Source of the DNA: Halopseudomonas oceani
Lineage (GTDB): Bacteria; Pseudomonadota; Gammaproteobacteria; Pseudomonadales; Pseudomonadaceae
NCBI RefSeq assembly: GCF_002903165.1
Contig: NZ_PPSK01000010.1
Location: 88,802 to 152,801 of the forward strand
Direction: 5' to 3'
Length of the DNA stretch: 64,000 nt
Made by a program: the position numbers and the translations under genes. Position 1 is the first letter of the stretch. The number at the start of each line of letters is the position of its first letter. Below the pieces are notes generated by a model, which saw nothing but the letters and a program-made list of their open reading frames with translations, was not told the origin of the DNA and made no database searches. Below are positions 56,081-64,000 of this stretch, piece after piece.

Positions 56081-56109
56081 AGACCCGCGTCTGTCTGGGA
56101 CGCGGGTCT
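56081..56109 (+). terminator. Hairpin after pepN
   Basis: AGACCCGCGTC / GACGCGGGTCT with an 11-bp stem and 7-base loop, 6 bp behind the pepN stop. The T tract is only TT, so termination may be weak. Confidence 0.6.
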
Positions 56110-56337
56110 TGAAGTCAAGGGCGATAAATGAGTTACTCAGCACACGCAAGGGCGAAATTTTAATAAAAAATTACCGAGAGGTATTTGTGTAGCGCCTTGC
56201 GGGCCTCTAATATGCCTTGTCCGCTGGAGGGATAACTTATTCGGTGTTTGTGCCTGTGTGGGGTGCGCGCCGGGTTAAATTACAACGTGTTCCCGTAGCG
56301 GAGCAGAAGCACCTATAAAAACAAAGAGGGGTGGTGT

Positions 56338-57465
56338 ATGCGTAAGCCGTCCATTTGGCGCGCTCCATTCGTGGCCCGGACAGATATGCAAGCGTCGGGC
56401 AAACATCTTAAGAAAACCTTTTCCGTCAGTGCTGTTGCGCAAGCCGTGATGCTGTCCGGCATGGTGGCACTGGGTGCCGCATCTGCGCAGGCCGCTGATG
56501 GCATAGCGGAAAGCGTGCAGCCTGCTATCAAGTCCGAGCTGGCGTCACACACCTTGCTGGTCGATGCAGCTGTTGCCGGCGATCGTCTGGTTGCCGTTGG
56601 CAGCCGTGGCCACATCGTTTATTCCGATGATCAGGGGAAATCCTGGACTCAGGCGAATGTACCGGTTCGCCAGCTGCTGACTGCCGTCTACTTTGCTGAC
56701 GACAAGAACGGCTGGGCTGTCGGTCATGACTCGCTGATCCTGCACACCAGCGATGCCGGTGCCAATTGGGAGATGCAGTACCGCGATCCCGAGCTCGACC
56801 AGCCGGTCGACCCGGATGGCCCGAGTCTGCTGGAGCGTCCGCTGATGGACGTCTGGTTCAAGAATGCTAACACCGGCTTTGCAGTTGGCGCCTATGGCAC
56901 CTTCCTGCGTACCGATGACGGGGGCAAAACCTGGGAAGACCGTTCCTACGACATCGATAACCCCGATGGCTTCCACTACAACGCGATCACCGCCGTGAAG
57001 GGCGCAGGCCTGATGCTGGCTGGCGAAATGGGCACCCTGTATCGCTCGGCTGATTACGGTGATACCTGGGAGACCCTGACCGATCTGCCTTATGACGGTT
57101 CCTGGTTTGGGGCGTCAGGCACCAACAGCGACAACGTTGTTCTGGTTTGGGGCCTGCGCGGCAACATGTTCCGCTCTGCCGACTTTGGCGACACCTGGGA
57201 GCAGGTCGAGCTGCTGACGCCGAACAACGGCCCGCTGGAAGCGACCCTGCTGGGCGGCGGCCTGTCCGCCGACGGCAAGCTGGTTGTCGTCGGCGCTGGC
57301 GGCGTTGTGCTGACCAGCGATGACGGCGGCAACAGCTTTGACGTCATGACCCGTCCTGACCGTATCGCACTGGCTTCGGCCAAGGCGTTGGGCGACGGTG
57401 AACTGCTACTGGTCGGTCAGCATGGTGTTGCCACCATGCCGGCAAGTGCCTTGAAAGCTCACTGA
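56338..57465 (+). CDS. YCF48-related beta-propeller protein, module copy 1
   Basis: A 375-residue protein with a long signal peptide (about residues 1-52, ending ASAQA). The mature part has repeated BNR-like units: AVGSRGHIVYSDDQGKSW, AVGHDSLILHTSDAGANW, AVGAYGTFLRTDDGGKTW, AGEMGTLYRSADYGDTW and others. This is the pattern of the YCF48/HCF136 seven-bladed propeller. In bacteria such proteins often sit next to MMPL/RND transporters, as here, and probably act in the periplasm as a partner. GAGGGG precedes the ATG. The paralogue at 60162 is similar throughout the mature part. Confidence 0.88.
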   Translation: MRKPSIWRAPFVARTDMQASGKHLKKTFSVSAVAQAVMLSGMVALGAASAQAADGIAESVQPAIKSELASHTLLVDAAVAGDRLVAVGSRGHIVYSDDQGKSWTQANVPVRQLLTAVYFADDKNGWAVGHDSLILHTSDAGANWEMQYRDPELDQPVDPDGPSLLERPLMDVWFKNANTGFAVGAYGTFLRTDDGGKTWEDRSYDIDNPDGFHYNAITAVKGAGLMLAGEMGTLYRSADYGDTWETLTDLPYDGSWFGASGTNSDNVVLVWGLRGNMFRSADFGDTWEQVELLTPNNGPLEATLLGGGLSADGKLVVVGAGGVVLTSDDGGNSFDVMTRPDRIALASAKALGDGELLLVGQHGVATMPASALKAH

Positions 57466-57492
57466 TAATAATTACAAGCCAGGAGAATCTGG

Positions 57493-59868
57493 ATGTCTTT
57501 TGACCAGAGTAACGCACCATTCATGGAGCGGTTGGTATTCAATAACCGCCTCGCTGTGGTGATTATTTTCTCGCTCGTTTCCCTGTTTCTGGGGTACCAG
57601 GCGCTGCAGGTGCGACCCGACACTAGCTTTGCCAAGATGATTCCGCTGGAACATCCCTATATCGTCAACATGCTCGAGCACCAGAATGATCTGGCCAACC
57701 TCGGCAACTCGATCCGCATTGCGGTCGCCATTGAAGACGGTGATATTTTCAGCACCGAGTACATGGAGACGCTCAAGCAGATCAACGACGAGGTGTTCTT
57801 TCTGCCGGGTGTAGACCGCTCCAATCTGCGCTCGCTGTGGACGCCAAACGTGCGCTGGACCGAAGTAACCGAGTACGGTTTTGACGGTGGTCCGGTAACC
57901 AACCACCCGTCCTATACCAGTCAGGCAGATCTGGAAGAGCTGCGGGCCAACGTCCTGAAATCTGGTGAAATCGGTCGTCTGGTTGCCAACAACTTCAAGT
58001 CGAGCATCATCGAGGTGCCGCTGCAGGAGTTCTATCCGAACCCGGATAACCAGAGCGAGCTGTTGCGCCTGGACTACAAGCAGTTCTCGCACCTGCTGGA
58101 AGAGAAGATTCGTGACCGCTTCCAGTCCGAAAACCCGAACATCAAGATCCACATCGTCGGCTTTGCCAAGAAGGTCGGTGACCTGATCGATGGCTTGATC
58201 GGTGTTGTCGGTTTCTTTGCCATCGCGTTCGTCATTACCTTTGTCCTGCTGTACATGTTCACCTGGTGTATCCGCAGTACCGTATCGGTGCTGGTGACCA
58301 CCGTGATCGCAGTGATCTGGCAGCTGGGTCTGATCAATCTGGTTGGTTTCGGTCTGGACCCGTATTCGATGCTGGTGCCGTTCCTGATCTTCGCCATCGG
58401 TATTTCCCACGGCGTACAGAAGATCAACGGTATTGCGCTGCAGTCGGGCGGGGCAGATAACGCGCTGATCGCAGCCCGTTTGACCTTCCGCCAGCTGTTC
58501 CTGCCGGGCATGATCGCGATTCTGGCTGATGCGGTCGGTTTCATTACCCTGTTGGTCATCAAGATTGATGTGATCCACGAGCTGGCAATCGGTGCCTCGA
58601 TCGGTGTGGCGGTTATCGTCTTTACCAACCTGATCATGCTGCCGGTCACCATTTCTTACCTGGGTATCAGCAAGAAAGCGGTTGAACGCTCCAAGCGTGA
58701 CGCGGTGCGCGAGCATCCGTTCTGGCGCTTCCTGTCCAACGTCGCGCACCCGAATGTGGCGCCGTGGATGGTCATCGTCGCCCTGGTGGCTGGTGCCAGC
58801 TGCTTTGTGTACCAGAAGAACAACATCAAGGTCGGTGACCTGGATGCTGGTGCGCCTGAGCTGCGTCCTGACTCGCGTTACAACAAGGACAACGATTTCA
58901 TCATTCAGAACTACACCACCAGCTCCGACATCCTGGTCGTCATGGTCGCTACTCCGCCGGAGAAGTGCTCTGCGTACGAAACCATGGAGGCGATCGATCA
59001 GCTGCAGTGGAAAATGCAGAATCTGGAAGGTGTACAGTCGGCTGTCTCTCTGGTGACGGTTGCCAAACAGGTGATCATGGGTTCCAACGAAGGCAACCTG
59101 AAGTGGCAGGGCCTGTCGCGCAACCAGGATGTCCTGAACAACGCCATCAGTCGTGCGCCGTCCGGCATGTTCAACTCGGCCTGCTCGCTGGCACCGGTCA
59201 TGGTGTTCCTGGATGACCACAAGGCCGACACGCTCAAGCGTGCCACCGCTGCGGTCGAAGAGTTTGCTGCTGAAAACAACACCGACGACATGGTGTTCAA
59301 GCTGGCGGCCGGTAACGCCGGTATTGAGGCGGCTACCAACGAGATCATCTCCAGCTCCGAGCTGCTGATTCTGGTGCTGGTGTATATCTGGGTGGCGGTG
59401 ATGTGCATGATTACCTTCCGCTCGCTGCCGGCGACTATCTGCATCGTCCTGCCTCTGATTCTGACTTCGGTCTTGGGTAACGCTCTGATGGCTTTCCTGG
59501 GCATTGGTATGAAGGTCGCGACCCTGCCGGTGATCGCGCTGGGTGTGGGTATCGGTGTTGACTACGGTATCTATATCTACAGCCGGCTGGAGAGTTTCCT
59601 GCGTCAGGGCATGCCGCTGCAGGAGGCGTACTACGAAACGCTGCGCTCCACTGGTAAGGCGGTACTGTTCACTGGTTTGTGTCTGGCAATCGGTGTGGCT
59701 ACCTGGATCTTCTCTGCGATCAAGTTCCAGGCCGACATGGGTCTGATGCTGACCTTCATGTTCCTGGTCAACATGATCGGTGCGATGCTGCTGCTGCCGG
59801 CACTGGCTCGCTTCCTGATCAATCCGGAGAAAGTACGTAACTCTCGCGGTAGCAAGCTGTCGCACTGA
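57493..59868 (+). CDS. MMPL/RND family transporter, module copy 1
   Basis: A 791-residue inner-membrane protein with about 12 membrane helices: one near residue 20-35, five in the middle (about 225-390), one near 430 and five near the C-terminus. Large periplasmic loops lie between. The helix GVGIGVDYGIYIYSRLESF carries the Asp-Tyr pair of the MMPL family; a similar sequence is AIGISHGVQKINGI in the first half. Such transporters move lipids, hopanoids, sterols or other hydrophobic compounds. The gene is 27 bp behind its propeller partner and ends at a terminator. Confidence 0.9.
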   Translation: MSFDQSNAPFMERLVFNNRLAVVIIFSLVSLFLGYQALQVRPDTSFAKMIPLEHPYIVNMLEHQNDLANLGNSIRIAVAIEDGDIFSTEYMETLKQINDEVFFLPGVDRSNLRSLWTPNVRWTEVTEYGFDGGPVTNHPSYTSQADLEELRANVLKSGEIGRLVANNFKSSIIEVPLQEFYPNPDNQSELLRLDYKQFSHLLEEKIRDRFQSENPNIKIHIVGFAKKVGDLIDGLIGVVGFFAIAFVITFVLLYMFTWCIRSTVSVLVTTVIAVIWQLGLINLVGFGLDPYSMLVPFLIFAIGISHGVQKINGIALQSGGADNALIAARLTFRQLFLPGMIAILADAVGFITLLVIKIDVIHELAIGASIGVAVIVFTNLIMLPVTISYLGISKKAVERSKRDAVREHPFWRFLSNVAHPNVAPWMVIVALVAGASCFVYQKNNIKVGDLDAGAPELRPDSRYNKDNDFIIQNYTTSSDILVVMVATPPEKCSAYETMEAIDQLQWKMQNLEGVQSAVSLVTVAKQVIMGSNEGNLKWQGLSRNQDVLNNAISRAPSGMFNSACSLAPVMVFLDDHKADTLKRATAAVEEFAAENNTDDMVFKLAAGNAGIEAATNEIISSSELLILVLVYIWVAVMCMITFRSLPATICIVLPLILTSVLGNALMAFLGIGMKVATLPVIALGVGIGVDYGIYIYSRLESFLRQGMPLQEAYYETLRSTGKAVLFTGLCLAIGVATWIFSAIKFQADMGLMLTFMFLVNMIGAMLLLPALARFLINPEKVRNSRGSKLSH

Positions 59869-59880
59869 TAGCGCTGTAGT

Positions 59881-59912
59881 ACAAAAAACCCGCCAATCGG
59901 CGGGTTTTTTGT
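59881..59912 (+). terminator. Terminator after MMPL copy 1
   Basis: ACAAAAAACCCGCC AATC GGCGGGTTTTTTGT: near-perfect inverted repeat with T run, so module copies 1 and 2 are separate transcripts. Confidence 0.93.
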
Positions 59913-60043
59913 GCCTGTTGTCACCCTGCTGAGGTGGCAGGTCGTGCGGCAGTGATCGACTGTTTCCGGTTTCGTTCTACTGCATTCGCTGTGCCTGATT
60001 AGTGTGTGTCGAAATATTGCTGCGAAAATGCCGGGTTCTGCAT

Positions 60044-60130
60044 AGATAACGTGATTAACAAAAGATAACCGTGAGCCGTTGGCGCGCCCATGTTGCGCTC
60101 GTTACCATGGGCAGTCCCGTTTTAAAACGG
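60044..60130. promoter_or_regulatory. Repeats upstream of module copy 2
   Basis: AGATAACGTGA (60044-60054) and AGATAACCGTGA (60063-60074) form a direct repeat. Next come GCCCATG and CATGGGC as an inverted repeat (about 60087-60112). CCGTTTTAAAACGG (60117-60130) is a perfect 14-bp palindrome about 30 bp before the propeller start. They may be regulator sites; I cannot name a regulator. Confidence 0.35.
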
Positions 60131-60161
60131 AAAGATGGATAACAATAAGGGGGAATGGTGT

Positions 60162-61295
60162 ATGCGTGAGCCCACTCGTTGGCGCACTCAAACGACTCAA
60201 CTGGCCTGTGCCATCGGCCAGCGGGCGCAGTTCCGCAAGCAATCCTTTGCTGCTCGTATCTTCAAGGCTGCCGGCCTTGGCGCGGCACTGATGACCGCAT
60301 CAATCACACCCGCTCTGGCTGCCGAGACCGTTGCCGAGGCGCCTAAGCCGGCAATCATGTCCGAGTTGGCTAGCCACACTTTGCTGCTGGACGTCGCGTC
60401 TGCCGGCGATCGTTTGGTTGCGGTGGGGAGCCGTGGTCATATCGTCTACTCGGATGACCAGGGAGCCAACTGGACTCAGGCTCAGTCTCCGGTACGTCAG
60501 TTGCTGACTGCAGTGTACTTTGTCGACGCCAACAACGGCTGGGCTGTTGGTCATGATGGCGTGATCCTGCATTCCAGTGATGCCGGTGCGAACTGGGAGC
60601 TGCAGTACCGCGACCCGGCTCTGGATGAAGCGGTCGATCCGGATGGCCCCGGTCTGCTCGAGCGCCCCCTTATGGATCTGTGGTTCCGTGATGCCAATAC
60701 CGGTTTTGCCTTTGGTGCTTACGGTACCTATCTGCGCACCGATGATGGCGGCAAGACCTGGGAAGATCTGTCCTTCGATATCGACAACCCGGATGGCTTT
60801 CACTACAACGCCGTGACCGCTGTTGCAGATACCGGTCTGTTCCTGGTGGGCGAGATGGGCACCATGTACCGTTCGCCCGACTTTGGCGAAACCTGGGAAA
60901 CCCTGCAGACCTCTCCTTATGACGGTACCTGGTTCGGTACCGCCGGTACGGGCATTGTGGGCCAGGTCCTGGCCTGGGGACTGCGCGGGAACATGTACCG
61001 TTCCACCGACTTTGGCGACAGCTGGGAGCAGGTTGAGCTGCATACCCCCAATAACGGCCCGCTGGAGGCAACCCTGCTTGGTGGCAATCTGTCCGCTGAC
61101 GGTTCGCTGGCTGTTGTGGGCGCTGGTGGCGTTGTAGTGACCAGCACGGACCATGGCGAGAATTTCAGTGTGGCCGTACGTCCGGACCGTGTTGCCCTGG
61201 CAACGGCCAAGCGTCTGCCTGACGGCGAACTGGTACTGGTCGGTCAGCACGGTGTAGTCAAGGCGGCGGCCAGCGGCCTGCCCAACAACCAATAA
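60162..61295 (+). CDS. YCF48-related beta-propeller protein, module copy 2
   Basis: A 377-residue protein. I chose ATG 60162 (MREPTRWRTQTTQ) because the preceding GGGGGAATGGTGT corresponds to GGGGTGGTGT before copy 1; an ATG 27 bases earlier is possible. A signal peptide (about residues 1-55, ending PALA) is followed by the same propeller repeats as in copy 1, for example AVGSRGHIVYSDDQGANW and AFGAYGTYLRTDDGGKTW. Mature sequences of the copies agree over most positions, while the signal regions differ. Its gene partner is the MMPL transporter 25 bp downstream. Confidence 0.88.
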   Translation: MREPTRWRTQTTQLACAIGQRAQFRKQSFAARIFKAAGLGAALMTASITPALAAETVAEAPKPAIMSELASHTLLLDVASAGDRLVAVGSRGHIVYSDDQGANWTQAQSPVRQLLTAVYFVDANNGWAVGHDGVILHSSDAGANWELQYRDPALDEAVDPDGPGLLERPLMDLWFRDANTGFAFGAYGTYLRTDDGGKTWEDLSFDIDNPDGFHYNAVTAVADTGLFLVGEMGTMYRSPDFGETWETLQTSPYDGTWFGTAGTGIVGQVLAWGLRGNMYRSTDFGDSWEQVELHTPNNGPLEATLLGGNLSADGSLAVVGAGGVVVTSTDHGENFSVAVRPDRVALATAKRLPDGELVLVGQHGVVKAAASGLPNNQ

Positions 61296-61319
61296 TAATC
61301 AGCTGCCAGGAGAGTCTGG

Positions 61320-63674
61320 ATGTCCAAGCATCACCAGGAAACGAGCGCTCCCTTTGTGGAACGCTTGATCTTCAACAATCGGATTGTTGTTCTTCTGCTG
61401 TTCGCGCTGCTGACCGTGTTCTTCGGTTATCAGGCTGCGCAGGTCAAGCCCGATACCAGCTTCGAGAAGATGATTCCTCTCAAGCACCCATACATCGCCA
61501 ACATGATCGCGCACGAGAACGATCTGCCGAATCTCGGCAACTCGATTCGGATCGCTGTCGAGATCAAAGATGGTGACATCTTCAGTACCGAGTACATGGA
61601 GAGCCTCAAGCGTATCAACGACGAGGTGTTCTTCCTGCCCGGTGTTGATCGCTCGAATCTGCGTTCGCTGTGGACGCCGAATGTCCGCTGGACCGAGGTA
61701 ACCGAGTACGGTTTTGACGGTGGCCCGGTGGCCAATCGTCCGGCCTATCTGACCGAGGCAGACCTGGAAGAGCTGCGTGAAAACGTGCTCAAGTCTGGCG
61801 AAATCGGTCGTCTGGTAGCGAACAACTTCAAGTCAACCATCATTGACGTGCCGCTGCAGGAAGCCTACCCGAACCCGGAAAATCAGGGTGAGCTGATCCA
61901 GCTCGACTACGGCGATTTCTCCCGTCAGCTGGAAGAGAAAATTCGCAGCGAGTTCCAGGGTGAGAACCCGAACATCCAGATCCATATCGTCGGCTTTGCC
62001 AAAAAGGTTGGTGACCTGATCGACGGCATCATCAAGGTCGTGATGTTCTTTGGTGCTGCGCTGGTCATTACCTTCGTTCTGCTGATGATGTTCACGCGTT
62101 GCTTCAAGAGCTCCATCACCACGCTGGTGTGCTCGGTCATCGCGGTGGTCTGGCAGCTAGGCTTATTGCGCACGCTAGGTTTTGGCCTGGATCCGTACTC
62201 GATTCTGGTTCCGTTCCTGGTCTTCGCTATCGGTATTTCCCACGGCGTGCAGATCATCAACGGCATGGCGATCGAATACACCAATGCCGATGACAGTAGC
62301 ACCGCAGCCCGTCGCGCGTTCCGCGCGCTGTACATTCCGGGCATCGTGGCGCTGATCTCTGACGCGGTTGGCTTCGTGACGCTGCTGCTGATCGAGATCG
62401 AAGTTATCCGTGAGCTGGGTATCGCCGCCTCGGTTGGCGTGGGTGTCATCATCCTGACTAACCTGATGCTGCTGCCGATTCTGATGTCCTATATCGGTAT
62501 CAGCCGCAAGGCCGTTGAGCGCAATCGTAACCTCGCCAACCGTCCGCAGAAATTGTGGCTGAGCGTGGCCAAGTTTGCCCATCCGGCGGTAGCGCCAATC
62601 TCGATCCTGCTCGCAATCGTTGCCTTTGCCTTCGGTATTTACCACGGCAGGGATGTTGCCATCGGTGACCTCGATCCGGGTGCGCCGGAGCTGCGTGCGG
62701 ATTCGCGGTATAACCTGGACAACCAGTTCATCATCGAGAACTACTCAACCAGTTCCGACATTCTGGTAGTCATGGTCAAGACGCCGGATGAGATGTGCTC
62801 GGCCTACGAGACCATGGAAGCCATTGATCAGCTGGAATGGCGCATGAACAACCTGGAGGGCGTGCAGTCGGCGGTATCGCTGGTGACTGTTGCCAAGCAG
62901 GTCATCATGGGCAACAACGAAGGCAACCTCAAGTGGCAGACGCTGTCGCGCAACCAGGACAACCTGAACAACGCCATCAGCCGTGCGCCGTCTGGTATGT
63001 TCAACTCGTCCTGTTCGCTGGCACCGGTGATGATCTTCCTTGATGATCACAAGGCGGAGACCCTCAAGCGCGCTACTGCTGCGGTCGAGGAATTTGCCGC
63101 CGAGCACAACACCGACAACCTGCAGTTCCTGCTGGCGGCCGGTAATGCTGGTATTGAAGCAGCCACCAACGTGGTGATCGAGGCGTCCCAGACCAAGATG
63201 CTGCTCACTGTGTACGCGGTGGTCATCCTGATGTGTCTGATCACCTTCCGCTCGATCCGCGCTGTGCTCTGCATCATCATCCCGCTGGCCCTGACCTCGG
63301 TTCTGGCCAACGCGCTGATGGCCTTCCTGGGCATTGGTGTGAAGGTGGCAACGCTGCCGGTAATTGCGCTGGGTGTGGGTATCGGTGTCGACTACGGCAT
63401 TTATATCTACAGTCGTCTGGAAACCTACCTGCGTCAGGGCCTGCCGCTGCAGGAAGCCTACTATGAAACCCTGAAGACCACGGGTAAGGCCGTGACCTTC
63501 ACCGGCTTCACCTTGGCTATCGGTGTCGCCACCTGGATCTTCTCCGCGATCAAGTTCCAGGCCGACATGGGTATCCTGTTGACCTTCATGTTCCTGTGGA
63601 ACATGTTCGGCGCACTCTGGCTGTTGCCGGCGCTGGCTCGCTTCTTGATCCGTCCGGACAAGCTGCGTAGCTGA
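61320..63674 (+). CDS. MMPL/RND family transporter, module copy 2
   Basis: A 784-residue paralogue of the transporter at 57493. Long blocks are identical, for example RSNLRSLWTPNVRWTEVTEY and TLPVIALGVGIGVDYGIYIY. Differences concentrate in the membrane segments of the first half and in the N-terminal 15 residues. The region before the start codon (CCAGGAGAGTCTGGATGTC) matches that of copy 1 at all but one base. This duplicate may have diverged in substrate, since copies kept purely for dosage tend to stay closer. A terminator follows at 63691. Confidence 0.9.
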   Translation: MSKHHQETSAPFVERLIFNNRIVVLLLFALLTVFFGYQAAQVKPDTSFEKMIPLKHPYIANMIAHENDLPNLGNSIRIAVEIKDGDIFSTEYMESLKRINDEVFFLPGVDRSNLRSLWTPNVRWTEVTEYGFDGGPVANRPAYLTEADLEELRENVLKSGEIGRLVANNFKSTIIDVPLQEAYPNPENQGELIQLDYGDFSRQLEEKIRSEFQGENPNIQIHIVGFAKKVGDLIDGIIKVVMFFGAALVITFVLLMMFTRCFKSSITTLVCSVIAVVWQLGLLRTLGFGLDPYSILVPFLVFAIGISHGVQIINGMAIEYTNADDSSTAARRAFRALYIPGIVALISDAVGFVTLLLIEIEVIRELGIAASVGVGVIILTNLMLLPILMSYIGISRKAVERNRNLANRPQKLWLSVAKFAHPAVAPISILLAIVAFAFGIYHGRDVAIGDLDPGAPELRADSRYNLDNQFIIENYSTSSDILVVMVKTPDEMCSAYETMEAIDQLEWRMNNLEGVQSAVSLVTVAKQVIMGNNEGNLKWQTLSRNQDNLNNAISRAPSGMFNSSCSLAPVMIFLDDHKAETLKRATAAVEEFAAEHNTDNLQFLLAAGNAGIEAATNVVIEASQTKMLLTVYAVVILMCLITFRSIRAVLCIIIPLALTSVLANALMAFLGIGVKVATLPVIALGVGIGVDYGIYIYSRLETYLRQGLPLQEAYYETLKTTGKAVTFTGFTLAIGVATWIFSAIKFQADMGILLTFMFLWNMFGALWLLPALARFLIRPDKLRS

Positions 63675-63690
63675 GTGGTTTGAGCTGCAC

Positions 63691-63719
63691 AAAAAAACCG
63701 CCTTCGGGCGGTTTTTTTG
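63691..63719 (+). terminator. Terminator after MMPL copy 2
   Basis: AAAAAAACCGCC TTCG GGCGGTTTTTTT: stable tetraloop hairpin with T run. Confidence 0.93.
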
Positions 63720-63806
63720 TGGGGGACATTTTGAGTTCTGTACGGAATGTCAGCGCGCACGTCAGGCATTGTGCCGGCGATGCCTGACGCTTCAATTTAT
63801 GGCGGA

Positions 63807-64000
63807 GTGTGCACGTGAGGTTCGTCCCGTTTACGCGGGCGAGTAGCGCAGGGTTGGCAGGAAAAAGGGCGGCAGCCTGTTTGAGGCTCGAAGAGCCGAG
63901 TTCTGCCGGCCCCTGCCAAACCGAGCAACGCAGCGAACCCGAAGGGCCGCGTAGTCGGGTGCCCAGGGGGATCGCCAAGGGGGGCTGGGCAAGCTGCCCC
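63807..64000. repeat. Dispersed structured repeat, copy 2 (cut by the window end)
   Basis: Aligns with 20732-20920 from GTGTGCAC through CCCGTTTACGCGGGC to the last base of the window. Pairings: TTGGCAGG (63854-63861) with CCTGCCAA (63912-63919), CGGCAG with CTGCCG, and TGCCCAG (63960-63966) with CTGGGCA (63985-63991). The apical segment GGCTC GAA GAGCC forms a perfect small hairpin here. No gene is visible between the terminator at 63719 and the window end. Confidence 0.8.

Noticed and set aside
57472..59865. 797-codon open frame on the minus strand across the MMPL transporter copy 1
   Set aside because: Antisense shadow produced by codon bias. Composition (many Gln, His, Asp, Arg) is typical of such shadows, and the paralogous copy 2 does not preserve it as one frame.

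Overview
This window is a chromosomal segment of a gammaproteobacterium of the Pseudomonas lineage (Pseudomonas sensu lato; Halopseudomonas is a reasonable guess that I cannot confirm). The support is gene order. The block tig-clpP-clpX-lon-hupB-ppiD, the block nadK-metallophosphatase-rhomboid-DUF1315-DUF2797-pepN, and the cobO-cobB-bluB-...-cobS cluster all follow arrangements known from Pseudomonas. An OprD-family porin and the small families DUF2897, DUF5064 and DUF1853 agree with this. The DNA is GC-rich with dense, mostly operonic genes.

Layout. Positions 1-7788 are the right end of a P2-like prophage: lysis genes (partial endolysin, two holin-like proteins), tail X, head genes L, M, N and O on the minus strand, and P (terminase) and Q (portal) on the plus strand. 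Next come a P2-type cos-like sequence, an AT-rich stretch with repeated 12-mers that look like integrase arm sites, and a 3' tRNA-Leu fragment that is the right attachment site. Positions 8109-16807 hold the protein quality-control block (trigger factor, ClpP, ClpX, Lon, HU-beta, PpiD), with heat-shock-type promoters in front of clpX and lon. Positions 17068-31424 hold mixed accessory and housekeeping genes: porin, FMN reductase, Na+/H+ antiporter, chemoreceptor, retropepsin-like protease, DUF2058, DUF2897, a TetR-regulated RND efflux pair, tRNA-Asp, DUF5064 and a NIT-ANTAR nitrate regulator.

Positions 31498-43901 are one long cobalamin operon. A sigma-70 promoter leads into a cobalamin riboswitch, then btuB, a membrane protein, cobO, cobB, bluB (frameshifted), a cytoplasmic BtuF-like protein, cbiB, the threonine-phosphate decarboxylase, cobyric acid synthase, cobU, cobT, a phosphatase and cobS. 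Most of these genes overlap by 4-8 bases. Right behind it is a tiny transcription unit (43898-44112) with an ANR/FNR-type box, a 26-codon acidic ORF and a terminator that overlaps its stop codon. An AraC regulator divergent from fadH follows, with a 21-bp-spaced direct repeat between them. Then come a coiled-coil protein, DUF1853, nadK, a phosphatase, a rhomboid protease, two small conserved genes and pepN. The window ends with two tandem copies of a two-gene module: a YCF48-like beta-propeller and an MMPL/RND transporter.

Most unusual signals. (1) A dispersed repeat of about 200 bp is present twice (20732-20960 and 63807-64000). Its two copies differ by compensatory base changes in predicted stems. 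(2) The ANR-box micro-ORF behind the cob operon may be a small RNA, a small protein, or both. (3) bluB is broken by what looks like an 11-nt deletion inside an otherwise intact B12 operon. (4) The cos and att sites of the P2-like prophage lie only about 0.6 kb apart, with putative integrase arm sites and no cargo gene between them.
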